A stretch of DNA of 24,567 nt from Branchiostoma floridae (Eukaryota; Chordata; Leptocardii; Amphioxiformes; Branchiostomatidae). Numbering within the stretch: the first letter of the stretch is position 1; every line of letters starts with the position of its first letter. The translations under genes were made by a program, and so were the position numbers. The stretch covers positions 1 through 24,567 of the forward strand of contig NW_023365832.1 of assembly GCF_000003815.2 (NCBI RefSeq), in the 5' to 3' direction. Below are positions 1 to 11,000 of the stretch, piece by piece. Below the pieces are notes generated by a model. The model saw only the letters and a program-made list of their open reading frames with translations. It ran no database searches and had not been told where the DNA came from.

Positions 1-505
1 CGGAAGGCCCCCTACTTAGGGGTCTGGTCTGGTATCCAGGCTATCTCAACTCTGGCTTTTGGAAGCACTACTCCAGTGGTAAATCAAATGGCTTGTAACA
101 ATATATATTCCCTACTACTCTCTAGAAACGGGACTAGCTACTTTGACAATCAGAGAAAAAAGGAACTTATTAATGAAGACCTTGTCATTCAAGTTTTTAA
201 GTGCCACTAACCCACCCCTTAAGGTTTTATTTGTGTTTCACCTATTATAAAATTATCAATAAAAACTGGTGCTATTTTTGCTCGACTGTTTGGTCGTCGT
301 CCTTTTTTGAGTCCTACTATACAATGAATACTGCAGACTAACATGTCTAGTAAACTACAGACTAGACAGTTTTGCACATTTCTTTTTCAAAAGCACTTGT
401 TTTGTAATAGCAATAAGGCTGTCAGCAACATCTCCCAAAAAGGCCCAAAGTATTTCCATCGCAGGAATGCATGTTAAGACCCATCTGAAGGTCAACCATT
501 GCACA
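1..505. other. Intergenic sequence, no gene recognised
   Basis: No convincing exon on either strand. An AATAAA hexamer at 258-263 could be the poly(A) signal of a gene lying to the left, but nothing else supports this. Bases about 396-490 resemble 1492-1585 (a shared TGTAATAG...AAGGCTGTC stretch and a following GCATG-containing stretch), so the duplicated block already begins here. Confidence 0.4.
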
Positions 506-905
506 CTAAGGCCTACGTTACATTTCCAACCCTGGGCCCGGCCGGGCTGGTTTGCGGAAACGAAAAATTAAGTTAAAAGTTTATGGCAATAAATATCCCC
601 AAGGCATGCTGTTAAATTATTTTGGGTACGTTTTGTGTTCTTGTAGTCTTTTATATCGCACTTTTCGTTGTCCAAAGATGCCCGGCAGGGCCTCTTTGTT
701 GAAATGTCACATTTCCAAACCAGGGCCCGACTGGGCAGCTTTCGCTATAGAAAAGAACGATATAATAAGAAACATTAAAATACACAAAATGTCAAAATAA
801 GCTTCATGTACATGATATGTGTATATTTCTAGGTATACATTTTAATTTTTCGTTTCTTAAAACATCCCTGTCCGGCCCCGGTTTGGAAATGTGACCCAAG
901 CCTAA
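506..905. mobile_element. MITE-like palindromic element (~400 bp)
   Basis: The ends are inverted copies. The left end reads TAAGGCCTACGTTACATTTCC and continues into a GGGCCCGG-rich core. The right end, read on the minus strand, gives TTAGGCTTGGGTCACATTTCC followed by an equally GC-rich core, and both continue into a GAAACGAAAAATTAA stretch. A third, internal copy of the TCACATTTCCAAACCAGGGCC motif lies near 703-727. There is no coding capacity. Non-autonomous DNA transposon is inferred; target duplications are not clear. Confidence 0.55.
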
Positions 906-906
906 G

Positions 907-1485
907 AAGGCATCGTCGTTCTGTATTTTTCTCTTCGTACGTACTGAACAATTTTGTATCAGTACGTTAGGCGGAGAGCGAATGTGGTATAGCAAACCAC
1001 TAATTAAAAAAGAGCAATCATCTTAATGACAGAAACATATGAAAGAGGTGTATGAATATTTGATGATGTGGTCCGCATCACCAATGGAGACTGGTTGGTT
1101 CACCTTTCATCACAGCGAATGTTGAACAATGAGTAGCCACTGTCTATAGCATTTCTCCAGTCGGCTGAAAAATATGTTTCAAAGCCCATTGTACAATCCA
1201 GCAATTTGCCTAGTTGTTTGACAGCGTCGTCATTGCAACAGTATAAACCTCTACGTGAATCAACTGTCATCATGGAGAATGATGGACAACTCCTGTCAAT
1301 AGTATTTCTCCACTCTGTTGTGAAATTTACCACAATATGTTTCAAAGTCCATTGTACACTTCCGTAATTTTTCCGAGCTATTTGTAGCAAGCGTCGTCAT
1401 AGCAACTGTAGAAACATTCACGCAAAGAAGCCGAACCGTGTGTGACCCGACCCACAGACGCACCTTTTTCTCTGTACGGACTGTT
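907..1485 (+). repeat. Duplicated upstream block, copy A (lacks a signal-peptide exon)
   Basis: Homologous to the sequences directly upstream of exons 1a and 1b: shared stretches include GTATGAATATTTGATGATGTG (~1051), TATGTTTCAAAGCCCATTGTA (~1170) and the pyrimidine-rich CACCTTTTTCTCTGT (~1460). Homology stops at about 1485, before the first-exon position. The copy joins a stretch related to 396-490 instead, so it is a truncated promoter-side copy with no first exon. Confidence 0.7.
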
Positions 1486-1589
1486 ATTTTTTTGTAATAG
1501 GAAAAAGGCTGTCTGTAATATCTTTCAAAAGTATCTTTCGAAAAGCACTTAATCACAAAGAACGCATGCATGTGAAAGCCCATAATAAG

Positions 1590-2043
1590 AGGGCATCGTA
1601 GTTCTGTGTTTTTGTCTTCGTACGTGCTGATAATTTTGTATCAGTACTTGAAGCGGAGAGCCAATGCGGTATAGCAAACCGCTAAGTAGTAAAAAGAACA
1701 ATCAGATTAATGGTTGAAACATGAAAGAGGCGTATGAATATTTGATGATGTGGTCCGCATCACCAACGGAGACCGGCCGGTTCTTGTGCCATCACGGCGA
1801 ATGATGAACAATGGACAATCACTGTCAATAGCATTTCTCCACTTGGTTGAAAAAATCGCCTCAATATGTTTTGAAGTCCATTGTACACTTCTGTAATTTT
1901 TACGAGTTACGAGCAGGCGTCGTCATCGCAACTGTAGAAACATCCACGCGAAGAAGCCGAACCGTGTGTGACGCAACCCACAGACGCACCTTTTTCTCTG
2001 TCCGGACTGTGTTTATTTACTTCCGCAGCGAAACCGGCAAACC
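1590..2043 (+). repeat. Duplicated upstream block, copy B (flanks exon 1a)
   Basis: Second copy of the block seen at 907-1485, 2821-3411 and about 6004-6480. It ends at the initiation codon of exon 1a. The last 90 bases (about 1952-2040), with GAAGCCGAACCGTGTGTGACG and a CTTTTTCTCTGTCCGG tract, are conserved in copies A and C and are the best candidate for a shared TATA-less core promoter and 5' UTR. No transcription start can be proven from sequence. Confidence 0.65.
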
Positions 2044-2095
2044 ATGGGCGGTTTTGTCGCTGCGGGAATCACCTGTTGCCTGCTGCTGGTCTCAG
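2044..2095 (+). CDS. Exon 1a: signal peptide, alternative first exon
   Basis: Encodes 17 residues plus one base: MGGFVAAGITCCLLLVS, a short signal peptide with a strongly hydrophobic core and a small residue at its end. The ATG sits in ACCATGG, a strong Kozak context. The exon closes at CAG|GTAGGG, a good donor, in phase 1, matching the entry phase of exon 2 at 7387 (joined codon GTC). Reading through the donor gives an in-frame stop about 60 bases later, so splicing is needed. A near-identical sister exon lies at 3412 and a chimeric relative at 3929. Confidence 0.7.
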
Positions 2096-5000
2096 GTAGG
2101 GAACGTTCTTTGCAGAGCCTGTATATGTCTGTGTGTCAATTGCAATTGAAATCTGTAGTCTGAAAGGAAAACGGCAGCATATTATGTTTGCAAGATAGAC
2201 CAGCAGATATTTCATGGCCCGACCTACTTTAAGGTATTTCCGCAGATGGCAAAGTTTTATTCAACTACAATCACTTCGCTGGTGAATCTCTTTTCATATC
2301 AAAGCAACAAGCTTTGCTTTAAATTTTAATTTTTTTAGTGAGCTCAATATTGTTAGTAATGAAAGGTTGTTGAGAAACTCTGGCTCCGAATAAAAGCCTG
2401 TTTTAGTCGCTAAAATGAAGCATAACATGTTTGTGTGAAACATAACTGCTAACAATCAATGTATTTCCACAGATGGCAAAATATTATTCAACCACAATCA
2501 CTGTAAGGTTGTTCAGTACTTCGGACCACTCTTCAAAAGCTGGTTCTAGTGGCTGAAATGACATCATTGTAAAACAGACGTTTCATGTTTCCCACCAGCT
2601 CCGACTTTCATAAGTGCAGATCGCGATTCAGCTCAATCGACACCTAAATTTGGGGTCATTTTTCGTTTCTTTTGGAACAAAACTAGCGTTTACAAATCCA
2701 CATATTTTATGGTTCAAGCTGATACTCCTATACAAGAACCAGTTCTTCAACAATTTTTTTCCTTGTAGCAATGCATGTAGAAAACACAAACAACAGTGCC
2801 AACCATTGCAGCCTTTGAGGAGGTCGTCATTTTCTTTTTGTCTTCGTGCTGAATAAAAAATTTCAGTAGCGGAGAGCGTATGTGGTACGTGCAAACCACT
2901 GATTAAAAAAGAGCAAGCAGGTTAATGACAAACATATGAAAGAGGTGTATGAATATTTGATGATGTGGTCCGCATCATCAATGGAGACTGGTTGGTTCAC
3001 CTTTCATCACAGCGAATGTTGAACAATGAGTAGCCACTGTCTATGGCATTTCTCCAGTCGACTGAAAAATATGTCTCAAAGCCCATTGTACAATCCAGTA
3101 ATTTGCCTAGTTGTTTGACAGCGTCGTCATTGCAACAATATAAACCTCTACGTGAATCGACTGTCATCATGAAGAATGATGGACAACCGCTGTCAATAGT
3201 ATTTCTCCACTGGGTTGAAAAAAATGGCTGCAATATATTTTGTAGCCCACTGTACGCTCCTGTAGTTTTACGAGTAATTATCAAGCGTCGTCATCGCAAC
3301 TGTAGAAACATTCAAGCGAAGAAGCCGAGCCGTGTGTGACGCGACCCATAGACGCACCTTTTTCTCTGTCCGGACTGTGCGCGTTTGCTTCCGCAGCGAA
3401 GCCGGCAAACCATGGACGGTTTTGTCGCTGCGGGAATCACCTGTTGCCTGCTACTAGTACTTGTGTCAGGTAGGGAACGTTCTTTGCAGAGCCCATGTCT
3501 GTGTGTCTATTGCCATTGAAATCGGTAGTCTAGGAACAAAACGGCAACATATTACGTTTGCGAGATAGCCCAGCAGCGATTTCGCGGTCCGACCTGACGG
3601 CACTCAAAGTATTTCAGCAGATAACAAAGTTGTATTCAACTATAATTACTGCAGGAGTTTTTTTTTCTATTTTGATAGCAAAACAACAAATCTGGGTAAG
3701 GAAAGCACTGAGCTGCGCGGTTCTCTTTTTGATTTTACTTTTTTTTAGTGTTCTCGATATCGTTAGCAATGTTAGGTCTGCGTGAAACATAACTGCGATC
3801 CCCGCTATCCCCACCTGTTGTATCTGTACCGATCGCGACTAAGTCAGTTAACACTTAGATGTGGGGTTATTTTCTGGGTATGTAATGTAAACAAATAAGT
3901 GCATTTTCCGCTTCAAGCTAATATTTCTATGAAAACCCGGTTTAGGTGGGTCGGGCATTTTCTGATCCTAATCACCTGTTGCCTGCAACTTTTCTCAGGT
4001 AGGGAACGTTCTTTGCAAAGCCTATGTCTGTGATTGTCAGTCTGAGTGTATTTATGTTTTCCCGAAGTAGAAAACATATAGCTTTTGCTCAGGCTTAAAA
4101 TTATTCCGCCTTCCTAAAGTCAGAAAAGTCCCGAGCAGATGTGAGGTGTACACCAGAAAAGTTCCGAGCAGATGTGAGGTGTAACCTCTATTCATGCAGA
4201 AAGTTGTCTATGCTTGCATACTTCAGAATGTGGTTCTTAAAATGGCCAAATTATATCTTGTTCGCAAAACTTTATGTAAAGAAACTGATTTAAGTGATTT
4301 TGACAAGAACAATTGCGTATATTTCATCGTGCACCAAACCCGTTCACAAAACATATTTATTATCAGAGTAATTCAATAAATAAATAAAAAGTTTTAAATT
4401 ATGTTAATGAAGTTCTAAGCAGATGTGAGGTGTAAACACTATTCATGCAGAAAGTTGTCAATGCTTAATGCATACTTTAGAATGTGGTTCTTAAAATGGC
4501 CAAATTATATCTTGTTCGCAAAACTTTATGTAAAGAAAATGATTTAAGTGATTTTGACAAGAACAATTGCGTATATATCATCGTGCGCCAAACCTGTTCA
4601 CAAAACATGTTTATTATCAGAGTATTTCAATAAATTGAGAAAAAATATATAAATTATGTTAATAAAGTCCCCAGCACATGTGGGTGTACTGTTCTATGCT
4701 TACGGGCGAGCCTACTGGTATAGTATTCCAGTAGCTTGAAACAAAGCTAGAGGGAAAACATTCTGCATTTTTTTAAAAATGTGGCCTTTCTAGTTTGCCA
4801 TTGAAATCGGTAGTCTAAGAAAAAAACCTTAGCATATTACCTTTGCAAGATAGACTTAAGGTATTTCCACAGATGACAAGGTTTTATTCAACTACAATCA
4901 CTTCGCTATTTTTTATATCAAAGCAACAAGCTTTGCTGCACTTTTTTTTTTATTTAACTTTTTTGTGGGTGTACTGTTCTATGCTTACGGGCGAGCCTAC

Positions 5001-8000
5001 TGGTATAGTATTCCAGTAGCTTGAAACAAAGCTAGAGGGAAAACATTCTGCATTTTTTTAAAAATGTGGCCTTTCTAGTTTGCCATTGAAATCGGTAGTC
5101 TAAGAAAAAAACCTTAGCATATTACCTTTGCAAGATAGACTTAAGGTATTTCCACAGATGACAAGGTTTTATTCAACTACAATCACTTCGCTATTTTTTA
5201 TATCAAAGCAACAAGCTTTGCTGCACTTTTTTTTTTTATTTAACTTTTTTTTAGTGTGCTCAATATTGTAAGGTTGTTGAGAAACTCTGGCTGCTCCGAA
5301 AAGCCTGTTTTAGTCGCTAAAACGAAAGCAGTTTGTGTGATACATAACTGCTAACACTCAAGGTATTTCCGCAGATGGCAAAATTTTATTCAACCACAAT
5401 CACTAGACCTGATTATTTATCACATTTATTTAGCACTGAAAAGTATTTAAGATAAATGTCGTGATAGCTGAAAAAGTTGTGATAAAGGATTTAGGTTTTA
5501 ATGTCACATTAATTCACCAAATGTGTGTTACTACAATCTTCTTCTGAAGAATTAATGTGATAGCAACCCCCTTATCACATTAATTCTCCGAAGAGAAAAC
5601 CAGGATTCTTCTTCAAGCTTTTCATGAGAAATACTTTTTTGAGCTAAAAGAATGAGATAAATAGCTAACTCTCAATCACTGTAAAGTTGATCAGGAATTC
5701 TGACCACTCTTCAAAAGCTGGTTTTAGTGGCTGAAATGACATTAGTCTGTGTAAAACAGACGTTTCATGTTTCCCACCAGCTCCGACTTTCATAAGTGCA
5801 GATCGCGATTCAGTTCAATCAACAACTAAATTTGGGGTCATTTTTCGTTTCTTTTGGAACAAAAATGGTATTTACAAATCCACATATTTTATGTTTCAAG
5901 CTGATATTTCTATGTAAGAACCAGTTCTTCAACAAATGTTTTTTTCTTGTAGCAATGCATGTAGAAAACACAAACAAAAGGGTCAACCATTGCAGCCTTT
6001 GAGGAGGTCGTCAATTTCTTTTTGTCTTCGTGCTGAATAAAATTTTTCTAACAGTAGCGGAGAAAGTATGTGGTACGTGCATACCACAAATTAAAAGGTG
6101 CAATTAGGTAAATAATGACAGAAACATGAAAGAGATGTATGAATATTTCATGACGTGGTCCACACCACCCATTGAAACCATCACATGCACATCGAACGAG
6201 GAACAATTGACGATCGCTGTCTAATAGCATTTCTCCAGTCGGCTGAAAAATATGTCTCAAAGCCCATTGTACAATCCAGCAATTTGCCGAGTTATTTGAC
6301 AGCGTCGTCATTGCAACAGTATAAAAATAAACCTCTATGTCAATCACCTGTCATCACTGCGAATGATGGACGATGGGCATTGGCTGTCTATAGCATTTCT
6401 CCACTCGGTTGGAAAATCTGCGGCAACGTGTTTCGAAGCAATTTGCCGAGTTGTTTGCAAGCGTCGTCATGGTGAACGTAAACACGTCTGCGCTGTGATG
6501 TTTGACAGGACTTAGAGACGCATTGATCCTCTCAGCAGACTGCACATCCTCTACCAGGCTCCACATGTCGCCGGAAATAGTAGAAGTTTGCAAAATACAC
6601 AGATATTATCAAACTTATCGCTGCGACCTGTACTCAGCTTGTCTGAGTATAGATGTACAATAAAGGTATGAACGGATAGGACGTTAAATGCAGGTCCCGT
6701 GTCTGAGGAGAGTCTTGCGTGGCATAAGACAGTATCATACGCTGGGGAAGGAGTTTAGCCTTCCCCAGCTTGTGATACTGTCTTATGCCACGCAAGATCT
6801 GCTTGGAGATTACCATACCCCCGCACTTATCGAAAAGAGTAGGGGACTGACTGGTGTATCTAGATTTCGGCGGCCTCCAGGATTCGTCCGAAAACGTACG
6901 TGAATTGGATATCCAGGATTCGTACTTCCGGTGCCGTTGAATAGGACCCACCAGTGAAACCTAAAAATAGAAAATAAAAAAACATACAAAGGCAGACAAT
7001 GCTCTAATTGGGGCTGATAACCCAGTCTGCAAAATGTTCCAAATATTTGTAAATGCGTCTAAAATTGAAAGAATCCCACAGATGTTTCAAAATTCTTGTA
7101 ATTTTTTGTTTTCGTATGTCGCTTTCAAAATGTTTCTAAAATATTTTTAAAAAATCTAGATAGATCCAAATTTTCATACTATTTTTTTGAAAATTTCAGA
7201 ACTATTGTAGCTTAAAAATTCTTTTATTGAAAATAGTTCAAATCTATTGCAAAAATGTTTAAAAACCCTTACGGTAACTTGGAATGGGCTCTAATGATTA
7301 TTGGAAAATTTCATCGAGGGTTTGACTGACGGAGATTATTCGCATACGCTGACAAATTTATCCATTTATTTTTCTTGCATCTCTAGTCACAACAACAACA
7401 ACAACAACACCAGCTGGTAAGTTTTTGCCTAATGATTACAAATTGTTTTTCTGTCCTCTACAAGTCCACAGTAAAGCTGCCGTCAACACTCTATTCTGTA
7501 AATATCATTGTCTGGGGTTGCTCTCGGCAAGCCCAAATTGATGTTGATACATTGAATATGGCGATGTGAATTCTACACTGAAAGCTTAGCGCCTGATTTG
7601 CCTTTTGAAAGGGGTAAGGTGTTTGGCAAAGTAACGCGTTGTTAAACAATTTATCAAGGAGATCATGGACCAATTGTTACGGTATTTGATAGGTCTATTT
7701 TCCTTCTAGTGACTCAAATTTGTATAGGAGAGATTAGAGAATTTTGAATCATCACTGTCCAAAACTGAATTTAAAAAGAATCCCTCCTCCGTGCAAGAAT
7801 GGACTCTGCCTGTGATATCCCTATGTAAAGTGGAGCAGTCCAAAAATATTTCCACTGAAATAAGACTTTGACATAATCACCAAAGTCCAAAAATTGATTT
7901 TTAGAAATGCCCCCCTCCGTGCAAGAATGGACTCTTCCAGAACACCCCATGTAAAATTTCAAAATAGACCAGTCCGGAAATACTCCCCCTGGAAACATGG

Positions 8001-11000
8001 CCTTTTGTATAAGCAACCGTCCAAACTTGAATTTAGAAAAAAAGGTCCCCCGTGCATGAATGGGCTCTTCCAGATAACACCAGGCTCTCTGATTGGCTAC
8101 CGAATCCTCTTCAGGATATTGATTCAGGCTTGGTCATTGGCTGCCTATTCAATTACATTATAGACATGTCCAGGCCTGCACCTGCAAGAGAACAGTCTCC
8201 AAGTGGGTGTCACGAATGTGGCACGAATTTTGCAAATTCTTCATTCTGGCTGGTTCTGCTTGATTACTGCTGATTCGGTTTCAGTGTGAAGGCCCTATCA
8301 CGTATACGATATTGTCAGTATACGATATACTTGACAATGTACGTTAACGATAGGGGGTCAAAATGATATGATATTCCGTTACATACAACATCCACATCTT
8401 TGCTAAGATATCTCTTTTTGCATGCATCACCTTAACATTAACTATCGTCCATGTATTACATGAAGTAGTATATATGTAGTAATATATAGTAATGTTTTCT
8501 ACAGCTGTGACGCCAGCAGTTGGTTTGTGGCCCTTCAACGCACGGTATGGAGCATCAGACATCACCGGAAACGGAAATGACGGGACAGTCCCAGGAACCG
8601 CGATAGCCCCAGGTCCGTACGGAGACGATGACGGAGCTTTCCGGTTTTCGGGAACTGCAAATTCCTACGTCGCCATTCCCAACAATGGCAGGTTGGATGT
8701 GCGCTACTCCTTCACCATACTGGCCCACATCTATCCTACCGGAGAGGCTGGTCCGATCTTCGACTACAGCAGCAACGGCATTTCGGCATTACATTTTTGG
8801 CAGCTGAACAGTCAGGAATGGCAGATGCGGTATGTTAATACTTACCAGACACAGAATAAGCCTTCTCACAAAAAAAACAGTCCTTGTCTTGACCATTGTT
8901 TTGATTTGCATAACAATGTCCAGACGGGTTTTGTTTACTTTTTGTGTGCCTTACCTTTGGCATATTACNNNNNNNNNNNNNNNNNNNNNNNNNNNNNNNN
9001 NNNNNNNNNNNNNNNNNNNNNNNNNNNNNNNNNNNNNNNNNNNNNNNNNNNNNNNNNNNNNNNNNNNNNNNNNNNNNNNNNNNNNNNNNNNNNNNNNNNN
9101 NNNNNNNNNNNNNNNNNNNNNNNNNNNNNNNNNNNNNNNNNNNNNNNNNNNNNNNNNNNNNNNNNNNNNNNNNNNNNNNNNNNNNNNNNNNNNNNNNNNN
9201 NNNNNNNNNNNNNNNNNNNNNNNNNNNNNNNNNNNNNNNNNNNNNNNNNNNNNNNNNNNNNNNNNNNNNNNNNNNNNNNNNNNNNNNNNNNNNNNNNNNN
9301 NNNNNNNNNNNNNNNNNNNNNNNNNNNNNNNNNNNNNNNNNNNNNNNNNNNNNNNNNNNNNNNNNNNNNNNNGTGGAACACATCAACTTTCTTCAGTCGG
9401 ACTTGTAACTCTCCAGCACTCAGAGCCATACAGAAGAACAGACTTCACATTGCTGTTGTACAGTCTGAGCTTGGTTTTCAGGCTAAATGATTTGGATTTC
9501 CAAATAACATGAAGGCGACTGAAGGAACCTCTAGCTTTGCCAAGTCGGGCCTGGATGTCCTTTTGTGCTCCATTATCAGCACTCATGACACTGCCTAGAT
9601 ATGTAAAGTCTTCCACACACTCCAGAGGCTCTCCATCAATACAAATGGGAGGCACTGTAGGTGCGTTAATGCACATTACTTGGGTCTTTTTCTTATTGAT
9701 GTACAGACCAGTTTGTTTGGCATGTTTATCAAGGAGACTAGTTTTTTCCTGTAACTGGTGATGCATAGAAGCTAGGGCTGCAAGATCATCAGCAAAATCA
9801 AGATCCTCGAGGTAGGTACTGGGGGTCCACTTAATACCTCTAGGACGATCTGATGTTGTTTCTCGCATAATCCAATCAATCACAATCAGAAACAGAATGG
9901 GAGATAGGATACACCCCTGCCTTACTCCAGAGTTGACACAGAATGGTTCACTCAGACTGTTTTCCAGGATAACATTACACTCAAAGTTCTCATAGAATTT
10001 CCCAATGATATTAACAATTTTTGCTGGTATGCCATATGACCTTAAGATCTTCCACAGACTTTCCCGGTGAACGCTATCGAAAGCCTTTTTGAAATCAATA
10101 AAATTTATGAGTAATGGGGCATTCCATTCTACACATTGTTCTATGATATTCCTGAGGGCAAAGATCTGGTCTATGCAACCTCGGCCTTTGCGAAACCCTG
10201 CTTGTTCCTGTCTCAACTTAGTATCTATGGCAGTGTCAATTCTCTTAAGAAGAACTCTACAGAAGACTTTGCTGGGAATGGATAAGAGTGTTATTCCTCG
10301 CCAATTGTCACAATTGCTAAGGTCACCTTTCTTTGGGATTTTGAAAATGAGACCCTTGGACCAGTCGCTGGGAATCATTTCATGCTCCCAAATCTTGGCG
10401 AACAAATCAGTCAGTACAAGAGTGCTAGTGGCACAGTCAGCTTTTAGAAGCTCTGCCTGTAAAGAGTCAATGCCAGGTGCCTTGCCATTTTTCATTGCCC
10501 TAATGGCTGCCTCAACCTCGGCGTGAGAGGGCGGACTGCTGTCGATGGTATCATCATCAGAAGGGTCAGAGTCTAAGGGTTCAGTAGGGTCTGGTCTATT
10601 CAGTACCTCTTCAAAATGTTCTACCCACCTCCTTGCTTGTTCCCTTTCGGTTGTTAGTATTTTGCCCTGTTTATCTCTGATTGGGACAGAACTAGAGGTA
10701 CTTTGGTTGCATAACCTTTTAGTGATCTTATACACAGTGCTCATTTCCCCCCTTGATGCAGCATTTTCAGCTTCACTGGCTAATTCCTCAACATAGGCTC
10801 TTTTGTCCCTACGAGCACTTCTCTTGACTTCTTTATCTTTTGCCCTGTACTTGGCCTTAGCTTGTTGTGTCTTAGCAGTGAGTAATTTGCTTTTCAAGGT
10901 TTTCCTATCGTCTATTTTATTCCAAGTCTCCTGTGTTAACCACTCTTTGTCTTTCCTCTTTCTGTACCCTAGGACACTCTTAGCTGTATCTCTGTATACT

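Noticed and set aside
1100-3339. Open frames of 88-98 codons on both strands in the upstream repeat blocks
   Set aside because: Frames are broken differently in each copy of the block and have no recognisable domain; conservation is explained by segmental duplication.
4194-4379. 61-codon plus-strand frame in the 252-bp repeat
   Set aside because: The second unit carries indels that break it; no homology recognised.
8492-9490. 332-codon plus-strand frame starting with ATG at 8492 and crossing the gap
   Set aside because: The ATG lies in the polypyrimidine/acceptor region before the AG at 8504, the real exon ends at a GT donor at 8830, and most of the frame is N.
8835-9512. Other long frames spanning the N run on both strands
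   Set aside because: They consist mainly of unknown bases; nothing coding is visible on either side except the retrotransposon on the minus strand.
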